A DNA stretch of 8,393 bases, taken from positions 1-8,393 of the forward strand of contig JAKCAB010000398.1 in NCBI GenBank assembly GCA_021839785.1, in the 5' to 3' direction. The position numbers and the translations under genes are program-made. The DNA comes from a bacterium (GTDB lineage Bacteria > Verrucomicrobiota > Verrucomicrobiae > Limisphaerales > J093). A model generated the notes under the pieces. It had not been told where the DNA came from, made no database searches, and saw only the letters and a list, made by a program, of their open reading frames with translations. Position 1 is the stretch's first letter. Every line of letters starts with the position of its first letter. Positions 1 through 7,133 of this stretch are shown in pieces.

Positions 1-95
1 CCGGATGCTGGGCTCGAGAGGACTCTCGCCCCACCCGTCTCCAAGAACCCTTGGGTCGAAGACAGGTCTCGACGGAGTCTCGCCCCACCGTCCTC
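1..95. repeat. Dispersed-type repeat with duplicated motif, read through inside hrpA
   Basis: The sequence carries two near-identical copies of one motif, at 13-34 and 68-88, sharing TCTCGCCCCAC and the flanking CTCGA. Between them is a small hairpin, CCAAG at 41-45 with CTTGG at 50-54. The first copy also contains the stem CGAGAG/CTCTCG. On the minus strand it encodes about 30 residues beginning GGARLRR that do not resemble HrpA and directly follow a well-matching HrpA segment ending near IRAALIEAE. The left boundary is outside the window and the right boundary (about 90-95) is approximate. Interpretation as a mobile or dispersed repeat rests on structure and abrupt loss of homology, not on seeing a second genomic copy. 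Confidence 0.6.
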
Positions 96-2483
96 TGCCT
101 CGATCAAGGCGGCGCGGATAAAGATCGCGGTGGCTTCGGCCGGATTCACGCGGCCGTAACCGATGGTGCGTTCGCGCAGCAGGAGGCCGCGCAGCAGCAC
201 CCGTTCGCGCGCCAAAACCCGGCCAGCCTCGGAATCCCAGCGCGCGTGGTCGTGCGTGATGCGAACCAGGTGCGGCGCCAGCTCGATGATCCAGGCCGGG
301 TCGATCGCCGCCACCGTGCGCGCGAACGGCCGGGTCGTTTCCACAATCTCGCCGGCGACCAACCATTCGGGCTGACTTGGTTTCGCGGGCGGTTTGCTCG
401 AAATGGCGGCGGGACCGGACTTCGGCTTGGGCAACGTTTTCGCGAACAACGCCGAACCGGGGAACACCATCACCTGCCGCCCGCCACCGAGGCGGTAAAG
501 GTTGCGGTCCTGGCGTTGGACCACATGACCCCAAAGCCCGGTCAGGATCGAACGGTGAATGGCGGTGTAGCGCGGATCGAATTCGGGTTTCGGGTTTCGG
601 GTTTCGGGTTTCGCGGGTCCGACCGCCGCGGCGCGCTCCGGCGTTTGAACGGATTGCGGGTGGCTGCCGAGCTCGGCCACGGCGTCCTCCAACTCGGCGT
701 GGACATCGCGCCACTCGCGCATTCGCACGAATGAGAGGAAATGCGTTTTGCAGAACTTGCGCATCTGGTTCTGCGTTTTGAGCGCCTCCCATTGATCGTG
801 GTACGCGTTCCAGATGTTCAGGAGCGTAAGAAAATCGGACTGCGGATGCTGGAACCGCCGATGCGCCGCCTCCGCCGCGTCCCGCAGTTCGAGCGGGCGC
901 TCGCGCGGATCCTGGATGCTCAAACCCGCGGCGATAATCAGCACTTCGGCCAAGGCGCCTTCGGCCCGCGCCTGGAGCAGCATCCGGCCGATGGCGGGAT
1001 CGACCGGCAGGCGCGCCAGATCGCGGCCCAGCGGCGTGAGCGCCCGCTGCTCGTCGAGGGCGCCGATTTCCTGGAGCAATTGATACGCGGCGTTGATGGC
1101 GGCGGCGGTCGGCGGCTCGAGAAATGGGAAGGTCTCCACTTCGCCAAGCTGCCAGGCCTTCATGCGAAGGATCGCCTCGGCCAGGTCGCAACGCTGGATT
1201 TCCGGCTCGGTGAACGGCCGGCGCGCCTGGAAGTCCTCGTCGGAGTAAAGCCGCACGCAGGTGCCGTCCGCGACGCGACCGCACCGGCCTTTGCGCTGGT
1301 TGGCGCTGCTTTGGGAGATTGCCTCGACCGGCAGGCGGTGCGTGCGCGTGCCGGCATTGTAGCGGCTCATCCGCGCCAGGCCGGTGTCCACGACGTAACG
1401 GATGCGCGGGACCGTGAGCGAAGTTTCGGCGATGTTCGTGGCCACCACCACGCGGCGTCGCGGGCCGGGGGCGAAGACGCGCTGTTGATCGCCCGAAGCC
1501 AGCCGGCCGAACAGCGGGACAACGTCGAGGCGTTCGCCGTGGCGTGCGGCCAGCAGATCGCAGGTTTCACGGATGTCGCGCTCGCCCGGCATGAACACGA
1601 GCACGTCGCCGGCGTGCGATTCGCCGAGCAGGCGGTCGGTCACCGCAACTGCCGCGTCGATGTAAGTGACTTCGCCTTCGTCCTCGGCGTGTTCGTCCAG
1701 CGGCGAGTAACGCACTTCCACCGGGTACAGCCGGCCGGAGACCTCAACGACCGGCGCGCCACCGAAGGCCGTTGCGAACAACGCGGTGTCGATGGTAGCG
1801 GAAGTGATGACCAGCTTCAGGTCGTCGCGTTGCTGCAACAGTTTCTTCAGGTAGCCGAGGAGGAAATCGATGTTCAACGAACGCTCGTGCGCCTCGTCGA
1901 TGATGAGGGCCTCGTATTCGGCGAGCAGGGGATCGCCCTGCAATTCGGCCAGCAGGATGCCGTCCGTCATCACCTTCACGCTGCTCTCCGGCCGGGTGTC
2001 ATCGGCGAAGCGGATTTTGCAGCCGACTTCGCGTCCCCAGGAAACCCGAAGTTCTTCGGCGAGGCGGCGGGAAATCGAGAGCGCCGCCACGCGCCGCGGC
2101 TGGGTGCAGCCGATGCGCGCCCGCAGACCCAACCCGGCCTCGAGGCACATTTTCGGGAGTTGCGTGGTCTTGCCGGAACCGGTTTCACCGGCAATCACGA
2201 CGACCGGGTGGGCGCGAATGGCTGCGACGATTTCGTCCTTGCAGGCCGTAATGGGAAGCTCCGCCGGGTAGTTGACCCGCTGCCGGAGTTCGCCGCGTTG
2301 GCGGCGGGTGGCGATCGAGGCCCGGGCTTCGGCCAGCCAGCGTTCAACGGGAACGCGCGCCAATTCGCCGCGCGCCGCGCGCCCGCGGGCCTGCAAAAGC
2401 CGGTGCCCCAGCCGGACTTGGTCCGGCAGGAGACACTGGGGAATCAGTTGCCTGAGTTCCTGGATGGCGGCGGCTTCCTGCAC
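1..2483 (-). CDS. hrpA: ATP-dependent DEAH-box RNA helicase HrpA (N-terminal 827 codons, runs off left edge)
   Basis: This is a cytoplasmic superfamily 2 DEAH helicase of the HrpA type, which unwinds or remodels RNA using ATP. Numbering from the GTG at 2483, I read Walker A GETGSGKT at residues 99-106, DEAH at 196-199, SAT at 228-230 and motif VI QRKGRCGR at 396-403. The helicase-associated region follows, then an OB-fold region (about 640-760) and the start of the HrpA-specific C-terminal part. The N-terminal stretch LLPDQVRLGHRLL and the segment EWLVAGEIVETTRPFARTVA match HrpA rather than the shorter HrpB. HrpA is usually about 1300 residues, so roughly a third lies beyond the window. No ATG lies in frame upstream of Walker A: GTG at 2483 or GTG at 2531 are the options, neither with a clear ribosome binding site. 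Recognisable homology stops near residue 797, where a repeat is read through in frame. Whether the gene resumes to the left cannot be seen. Confidence 0.9.
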   Translation of the reverse strand, partial: MQEAAAIQELRQLIPQCLLPDQVRLGHRLLQARGRAARGELARVPVERWLAEARASIATRRQRGELRQRVNYPAELPITACKDEIVAAIRAHPVVVIAGETGSGKTTQLPKMCLEAGLGLRARIGCTQPRRVAALSISRRLAEELRVSWGREVGCKIRFADDTRPESSVKVMTDGILLAELQGDPLLAEYEALIIDEAHERSLNIDFLLGYLKKLLQQRDDLKLVITSATIDTALFATAFGGAPVVEVSGRLYPVEVRYSPLDEHAEDEGEVTYIDAAVAVTDRLLGESHAGDVLVFMPGERDIRETCDLLAARHGERLDVVPLFGRLASGDQQRVFAPGPRRRVVVATNIAETSLTVPRIRYVVDTGLARMSRYNAGTRTHRLPVEAISQSSANQRKGRCGRVADGTCVRLYSDEDFQARRPFTEPEIQRCDLAEAILRMKAWQLGEVETFPFLEPPTAAAINAAYQLLQEIGALDEQRALTPLGRDLARLPVDPAIGRMLLQARAEGALAEVLIIAAGLSIQDPRERPLELRDAAEAAHRRFQHPQSDFLTLLNIWNAYHDQWEALKTQNQMRKFCKTHFLSFVRMREWRDVHAELEDAVAELGSHPQSVQTPERAAAVGPAKPETRNPKPEFDPRYTAIHRSILTGLWGHVVQRQDRNLYRLGGGRQVMVFPGSALFAKTLPKPKSGPAAISSKPPAKPSQPEWLVAGEIVETTRPFARTVAAIDPAWIIELAPHLVRITHDHARWDSEAGRVLARERVLLRGLLLRERTIGYGRVNPAEATAIFIRAALIEAEDGGARLRRDLSSTQGFLETGGARVLSSPAS
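582..613. repeat. Heptanucleotide tandem repeat (CGGGTTT)x4 within hrpA
   Basis: Four perfect head-to-tail copies of CGGGTTT occupy 584-611, with partial copies on both sides. On the minus strand the unit reads CCCGAAA-like. Because 7 is not a multiple of 3, the copies are read in successive frames and give a Pro/Lys/Asn/Glu-rich stretch (AKPETRNPKPEF, about residues 624-635). It lies in a linker between the helicase-associated region and the OB-fold part, where length change should be tolerated. Confidence 0.85.
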
Positions 2484-2578
2484 GCCCGCGCATTGTCGCC
2501 AGCCTGCACCGGCGGGGAAGGAAATCCACACGCGCGTTGTGCTGCTGGCGGTGCGAAGGTGTCCGTCGTCGTGATTGG

Positions 2579-5500
2579 CTATTGCCCAGCAGCGAGACGG
2601 GTCGGCTGGACGTTCTTCAGAACGAATGGCTCGAACAAACCGTAACCGACGGTCGAGTATTCCTTGCCGGGTGGCGGACTGTCTTTCGGGCCGTTCTGGA
2701 ACATGCCGGGCCAGGCGCTGCCCAAACCGGGATTGCCGTGGTGCGGCCCCAGCGCGTTCTTCAGCGTGCCGACGACCACGACCTCGATGGTGTTCCGGCC
2801 GGCCTTGAGTTGCGACGTCACGTCGCATTCCCAAGGCGGTGCGGTGATGTATCCCGCTGCGTTCCCATTCACGATCACCTTGGCGACGCTGCCATACCAA
2901 CTTGGGAGAGCCACGCGGTACTCGCCTTTGGGGTCATCCACGGTGAATTGCTGGCGGTAGGCCACGCCTTGGCTGAAGAACGGTTGGCCCTGCTCGTTCC
3001 ATTTGCCGAGCGCGAGCGGTTGGTCGGGCACGATCACAAAGCCGCGGGCGGCGGGCTTGAGCGTGAAGTCGCCCAGCACGTAGGCCGATTCCAGTTCATG
3101 GAACATCGTGAAGGGCTGCGCCTTGATCGTGACGACGTTCTCGCCGGTCCTGGCCGCGGCGGCGATGGGAATTCGGCCGAAGGCCTTGTCGAGCCACCAA
3201 TCGCTCCGGGGGAGCGCGCCCGTCTCGGGCGCTGTCGAAGGCGTCCCCGTCTTCGACTCGTCGGTGGTCGCGTTCTGGCTCCGACGCGAGGACGCGTCGG
3301 CCTGCGGGCGGGACGCCCGCGCTCCCCAGAGCAGTTCGTGTCCGTTGCAGGTGATCGTGTACAAATCCGGGCGCTCGATGACGATGGCAAGATTGGTTGG
3401 CACGGGACCTTCGATGGTGAAGCGGTAAGTGGCTTCGAAGCCGCTGTTGGCAGGGAACGTCTTCGCGATCAGCTCGTCCTTGAACTGCACGGCGCTGTCC
3501 CACGGATCGCGGGGCATCCCGTTCTTCTGCCAGGCGAATTGATTCGCGGCGTAGAAATACTGGTTCGACCGCGTTTCGCCGCCGGCGGTGACGTCCACGT
3601 AGTCGAGCGTGAGGACGTTCGGTTCGAGGCGGTGGACCTCGGTTGGTGCATTTGCTGTCACAATTGCGACAGATTTTGTGACAATTGGTTTTGGCGGAAG
3701 TGGGGCTTGGGAGAGGAACAGAAGCAGGCTGCCGGACGGCGGCAGGTTGAAACCGGCCTTGACGCCGTGCGCAGTCACTTCGAACGGGTACGGCTCGGTT
3801 TTGCCGGTGGCGAGGTTCCATTGCTCCACGCCTTTCAGGTCCGACTCGATGGTGCCGGCCGACGGCGTCTCCAGGCTGGTGTTAACCAGGAAGAGAATCT
3901 GGCCATCGTCGAGCCCCCGGCGGTGGTGGAACAGGATGCCCCGGTCGCCTGGCGCGCGATCGATGCCGATACCGCCGGAAGGCATCCGAGTTCGTAGCGT
4001 TTCTGACAGGGCCTCCGGCTTGATCGCCGTCCAGTTCCTGCCCGCCGTGACCAATGACTGTGGATGATCCCACGGAGCACCGTCGATGCGAGGTGCAAAG
4101 CGTTCCGGCGCCAAGACCGTACCTCCGGCCTGGAGGAACCCAGTCAGCAGGTTTACCGTGCGGCGGCCGAGATTATCCACGCAAGCCGGCAGCACCACGA
4201 ATGGATAACTGCGCCGGCCGACCTTGAATTGGCTGCCTTCTACTTGACCGTGCCTAGCAATCACATCCTCATCGCCCAAATCGTATTCGATCTGCGCCGC
4301 CTCAAGCGCCATGAGCAGTTTGAAGAAGGAGTCCCCGATCTCGCGCAACTTGGCATCGTTGCCCTGGTACATCCAGGCTGTCGTGGTGGGTTCGATCACC
4401 AGCACCTTGTTGATTTGCTCGCCTTGCGACAGCGCGGCGGAGAGCCGGGTCATGTATTGGGCGTGGACGTGGTAGGCGTCCCACCACGGCTCGTGGTAGC
4501 TGAAGCTTTGCGGGTGATCGCGCTTCCGCGCGCCACGCAGGGTGATGTAGCTCAGATGCTCGTCCATCGTGTTGACGCCGAGCACCTGGAGCCAGTCGGC
4601 AATGCGCTTCATGTCCTGGAAACGGAGGTCCCAGCCGCCCGCACCGTACACCTCCACGAAGGTTCGTTTCCGGCCCAACTGGTTGGCGATGCTCGAAATC
4701 TCGCGGCAAAACCGCACGTTGCCGAACTGGGCGTGCGTGTTCTCCGCATACTGGTTCATCAAGCAGTCGATGCCCGGCCGGTGTTGCCAGGCGGCCATCG
4801 CCATGTTGTCTGGCACGCCCAGGCAGTTTGGCCACTCGTGGTCCCAGTAGTGCCCGGTGAACTCCAGCCCGTTCCGGTCGCACCACTCGTAATACGGCTT
4901 GGCCCAGCGCTCGATGAACAGGTCGTTCAGCGTGGCGAAGTAGTGGTACCGGACGCGCCGCCAGTCGCCGACCTCCAAGGCGAGGCTGGGCAAATGATCC
5001 ACCACATCGTAGCCCCAACGCTTTTGGAACTGCGCCGGCAAATCCGGGCACCACGGAAAACCGCCGGCGGGGCGGATGTTCGGTTCGTCAGTGAACGAGC
5101 CGGGCACGCGTTTGCCGAACTGGTCGCCGAGCTCGCGTTTGTAAGCCTCGTGCGTGACTTCGAGGAACTTCTGCGTGACGCCGGCCGTGAGCAGATTCAC
5201 GTAACATCGGTTGCCGTGCCACGGCGAATTACCGGCGCGGACGATCGACGCCACCTGGTACTGGCCTTCGGGCAACGCCTCGCCCGCCTTGACCTGGGCG
5301 GTGACATTTACCGCTTGATCGCCTTCCAAGCGGTAAACGCCCACCAGTTCGTCGCTCCACTTTGGCGCCGACTTGGCTTCCTTGAGGGAAAGGCCCATGC
5401 CGCGCGACTCCGGCATCAATTCTGGCACCCAACCGCCCGCGAAGCCGGAAGGGTACGAGTTTTCGTCGTAGATCCAGACGTTCATGTCCAGCTTCGCCGC

Positions 5501-5815
5501 CTCGTCGAGGGCGACCTTCCACAGCCGGAACCAATCCGCGCTCAGGTAAGGCGTCATCAAGCCGGGCCGGGGATGAACGAAGACCTGTTTGACGTGTTGG
5601 CCGGCGAGGTCGCGCATCGTGTCGCGAATTTGTTGCTCCGTGAGCAAGTCGTTCCAGACCCAGAGCGGGCCGGACGAGTACTCGCGGGGCGGGTCGGCGA
5701 ACAGCTTCTTGACCGCTGCGGAATCGATGGCGTGGGTGGCGGGCGCAATTGCCAAAAACCAGCCGGCGAGGGCGAACATCGACCCTAAGGCGCGAAAACG
5801 TTGCGAGGCTTTCAT
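2579..5815 (-). CDS. Exported glycoside hydrolase, GH106 alpha-L-rhamnosidase-like
   Basis: This is a large secreted or periplasmic carbohydrate-active enzyme. I chose the ATG at 5815 (1078 aa) because it gives a compact signal peptide: MKASQRFR, a hydrophobic core and a likely cut after ATHA at about residue 29. An ATG at 5842 and a TTG at 5863 are also in frame. The catalytic part has VFVHPRPGL (about 79-86), WIYDENSYPSG (about 114-124), SFTDEPN (about 240-246), EVYGAGGWD (about 388-396) and DEHLSY (about 418-423). These fit the barrel of GH106-type enzymes, which release alpha-L-rhamnose from plant or bacterial polysaccharides. A glutamine amidotransferase-like region and beta-sandwich sugar-binding segments follow; the last (about 930-1020) resembles a GH2-type sugar-binding domain. 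About 40 residues near 830-870 come from an inserted repeat. The gene starts 67 bp after the nucleoside hydrolase-like gene and may be cotranscribed with it. The substrate is inferred; other rhamnosidase-related families are possible. Confidence 0.8.
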   Translation of the reverse strand: MKASQRFRALGSMFALAGWFLAIAPATHAIDSAAVKKLFADPPREYSSGPLWVWNDLLTEQQIRDTMRDLAGQHVKQVFVHPRPGLMTPYLSADWFRLWKVALDEAAKLDMNVWIYDENSYPSGFAGGWVPELMPESRGMGLSLKEAKSAPKWSDELVGVYRLEGDQAVNVTAQVKAGEALPEGQYQVASIVRAGNSPWHGNRCYVNLLTAGVTQKFLEVTHEAYKRELGDQFGKRVPGSFTDEPNIRPAGGFPWCPDLPAQFQKRWGYDVVDHLPSLALEVGDWRRVRYHYFATLNDLFIERWAKPYYEWCDRNGLEFTGHYWDHEWPNCLGVPDNMAMAAWQHRPGIDCLMNQYAENTHAQFGNVRFCREISSIANQLGRKRTFVEVYGAGGWDLRFQDMKRIADWLQVLGVNTMDEHLSYITLRGARKRDHPQSFSYHEPWWDAYHVHAQYMTRLSAALSQGEQINKVLVIEPTTTAWMYQGNDAKLREIGDSFFKLLMALEAAQIEYDLGDEDVIARHGQVEGSQFKVGRRSYPFVVLPACVDNLGRRTVNLLTGFLQAGGTVLAPERFAPRIDGAPWDHPQSLVTAGRNWTAIKPEALSETLRTRMPSGGIGIDRAPGDRGILFHHRRGLDDGQILFLVNTSLETPSAGTIESDLKGVEQWNLATGKTEPYPFEVTAHGVKAGFNLPPSGSLLLFLSQAPLPPKPIVTKSVAIVTANAPTEVHRLEPNVLTLDYVDVTAGGETRSNQYFYAANQFAWQKNGMPRDPWDSAVQFKDELIAKTFPANSGFEATYRFTIEGPVPTNLAIVIERPDLYTITCNGHELLWGARASRPQADASSRRSQNATTDESKTGTPSTAPETGALPRSDWWLDKAFGRIPIAAAARTGENVVTIKAQPFTMFHELESAYVLGDFTLKPAARGFVIVPDQPLALGKWNEQGQPFFSQGVAYRQQFTVDDPKGEYRVALPSWYGSVAKVIVNGNAAGYITAPPWECDVTSQLKAGRNTIEVVVVGTLKNALGPHHGNPGLGSAWPGMFQNGPKDSPPPGKEYSTVGYGLFEPFVLKNVQPTRLAAGQ
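3209..3328. repeat. 120-bp multi-hairpin element inserted in frame in the glycoside hydrolase gene
   Basis: The ends form a perfect 10-bp inverted repeat, GGGGAGCGCG at 3209-3218 and CGCGCTCCCC at 3318-3327. Inside are four more perfect stems: 3216-3222 with 3226-3232 (loop TCT), 3234-3240 with 3251-3257, 3281-3288 with 3293-3300, and 3304-3310 with 3314-3320 (loop GGA). Removing 3209-3328 leaves the host frame intact and joins HELL directly to RSDWWLDKAF, a plausible native sequence. The encoded peptide, starting WGARASRPQADASS, is low in hydrophobic residues and unlike its surroundings. Similar GC-rich palindromic elements are, to my knowledge, common in Verrucomicrobiota genomes; copy number here is unverified. 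Confidence 0.75.
3656..3683. repeat. Perfect 8-bp inverted repeat with 12-bp spacer in an AT-richer linker
   Basis: TGTCACAA at 3656-3663 is mirrored by TTGTGACA at 3676-3683. The same stretch has a second overlapping pair, CTGTC at 3655-3659 with GACAG at 3668-3672, and two CAATTG cores. It lies in coding sequence for the Val/Thr-rich linker (KPIVTKSVAIVTANAP) between the catalytic part and the C-terminal domains of the glycoside hydrolase. The arms look operator-like, but the intragenic position makes a regulatory role doubtful, so I list it only as a repeat. Confidence 0.5.
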
Positions 5816-5882
5816 CGCGCCAAGCTTCGCCGCTGGCGCCATTGCGGCCTTGATGCGAGTCAAATCGCCGGGTGGCGAAAGC

Positions 5883-7028
5883 TCAGCGCCCAGCCGCGCG
5901 CAGCGGGAAGCCGGCGAGCAGCCCCGCCGTGGCCTCGGTCATCGCGCGGGCGTAACGCTCGCGGTCCAGCACCTCGAATTGCCAGACCCAGTGCGCCTTG
6001 GGATCATCGCTGGCCCGCACCGCCGCATCGTCGCCGACTTCGATCCCGATCCCGCGGAAGCCAAACACGCCGTGGTTGGAGCCCAGCGTGGGCCGTTCGC
6101 TCGCCGCGGGCGGTTCGGACACGAAATGGCCGTCGCGCTCCACGACCCTCCGGCCCGCCACCGCTCCGAAAATCGCCGTGCACCAAAGGTTGCGTTGGGG
6201 GGCGAACAGCCGGGTTTGGCGCTCCGGGTTCACCGGTTGGGCGAGGAACGCGATGGGATCGGTCGTTTCCTTTTCGAGCGCGTAAATGAAATATTGAATC
6301 AGCGGCGGCGGCGCCTTCGCCAACAAGTCCGCCTGGCTGGCCTGCCAGAACGAAGCGTGACCGGCGTTTTGCCACAGGCCGCCGTCGAAGCAAGGCACCC
6401 ACGCGATCGGCAGGCCCGACCGCATTACCGCCACGAACGCGGCCGGATCGAGCGCCACGTTGTACTCGCGGGAATCGGCCTTCGAGGCTTCGCCGATGAA
6501 GAGCACCAGCCGGCTGACTTTGCTCCGCATCAGGTTCGGCTCGCGGTTCCAGGCCGCGGCGATGTCCCGCACGCTGCCGACCGCGATGATCGTCACCAGC
6601 CGGTCGGCTTCGCGCAGCGTGCGCAGGATCGCCTCCACGCCGCCTTGGAACTCGGCCGGTTGCTGGAACGCGCCGTCCTCGGGCGAGCGGAGCTTCGCGC
6701 CCAGGCCGGCAAAGCAGGACACGTTGCGGCCCGTGAGGTGATTCAATTGCGAGACCGGGATGCGCCCAGGCCGTTTGGCCTGCCGATCGCCTTGGTCGAG
6801 CACGATGCACTTCACGTCCAGTTCCGGCAGCGCGTACAAAGTCGCGAGATCGAAATGGTCATCCGGGTCGTCGTGCGGGTGGAACAAGTCGGTGCAGTAA
6901 ATCACCGGCACGCGGGGCAGGGGAGCGGTCGCGGTGTTGGCGGCGAGGTTATTCAGCGAAAGGCCCAGCCAAGCGAGGCCGGCGGCGAGCCAGTGGAGGG
7001 CAGGGCGGCGGATCAAGCGAGTCTTCAT
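5883..7028 (-). CDS. Exported nucleoside hydrolase-like protein (IUNH fold, divergent)
   Basis: This is probably an exported member of the inosine/uridine-preferring nucleoside hydrolase superfamily, whose classical members cleave the N-glycosidic bond of ribonucleosides with a bound calcium ion. The ATG at 7028 (381 aa) starts MKTRLIRRPALHW followed by a hydrophobic stretch and ANTATA, a good signal peptide. In-frame ATG at 7046 and TTG at 7058 give an unlikely longer leader. TDLFHPHDDPDDHFD at 46-60, followed by LATLYALPELDVKCIVLDQG, replaces the classical N-terminal Asp-rich calcium motif. TIIAVGSVRDIAAAW (about 146-160) and REYNVALDPAAF (187-198) match later family motifs. Where the family usually has a His-Asp pair before the last helix, this protein reads NLWCTAIFG (about 280-288), so activity is uncertain. 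It lies 105 bp downstream of the ATPase gene and 67 bp upstream of the glycoside hydrolase. Fold assignment is fairly safe; substrate is unknown. Confidence 0.7.
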   Translation of the reverse strand: MKTRLIRRPALHWLAAGLAWLGLSLNNLAANTATAPLPRVPVIYCTDLFHPHDDPDDHFDLATLYALPELDVKCIVLDQGDRQAKRPGRIPVSQLNHLTGRNVSCFAGLGAKLRSPEDGAFQQPAEFQGGVEAILRTLREADRLVTIIAVGSVRDIAAAWNREPNLMRSKVSRLVLFIGEASKADSREYNVALDPAAFVAVMRSGLPIAWVPCFDGGLWQNAGHASFWQASQADLLAKAPPPLIQYFIYALEKETTDPIAFLAQPVNPERQTRLFAPQRNLWCTAIFGAVAGRRVVERDGHFVSEPPAASERPTLGSNHGVFGFRGIGIEVGDDAAVRASDDPKAHWVWQFEVLDRERYARAMTEATAGLLAGFPLRAAGR

Positions 7029-7133
7029 CGCGTCGTTTTGCGGCATCGGAACACGCAACCACTGCGGGGGTCAAGACGCGGTACGGTTGAAGGGCGCCAG
7101 GGCGGACATTTGATCCGAGCGTGTGCCGCCGGT

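Noticed and set aside
2484..2578. Possible terminator or separate small gene between the glycoside hydrolase and hrpA
   Set aside because: No stable stem followed by a T-run and no small open frame with a start signal is visible. It seems to be plain intergenic sequence.
741..2645. Long plus-strand open frame of 634 codons
   Set aside because: It lies opposite hrpA, whose minus-strand translation shows all DEAH helicase motifs without interruption. The plus-strand product has no recognisable domain and is a by-product of high GC content.
3209..3328. CRISPR or insertion-sequence interpretation of the hairpin element
   Set aside because: There are no regularly spaced direct repeats with unique spacers and no transposase. 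The element is a single short palindromic unit.
2537..3997. Plus-strand open frame of 486 codons
   Set aside because: It is antisense to the C-terminal half of the glycoside hydrolase, shows no recognisable domain, and its start falls inside the hrpA upstream region.
4064..5788. Plus-strand open frame of 574 codons
   Set aside because: It is antisense to the catalytic part of the glycoside hydrolase, where the minus-strand reading has clear family motifs.
7051..7074. Possible promoter before the nucleoside hydrolase-like gene (TTGACC as -35)
   Set aside because: The -35 box is good, but at 17-18 bp spacing the -10 position reads TCCGAT or TTCCGA, which matches the consensus poorly.
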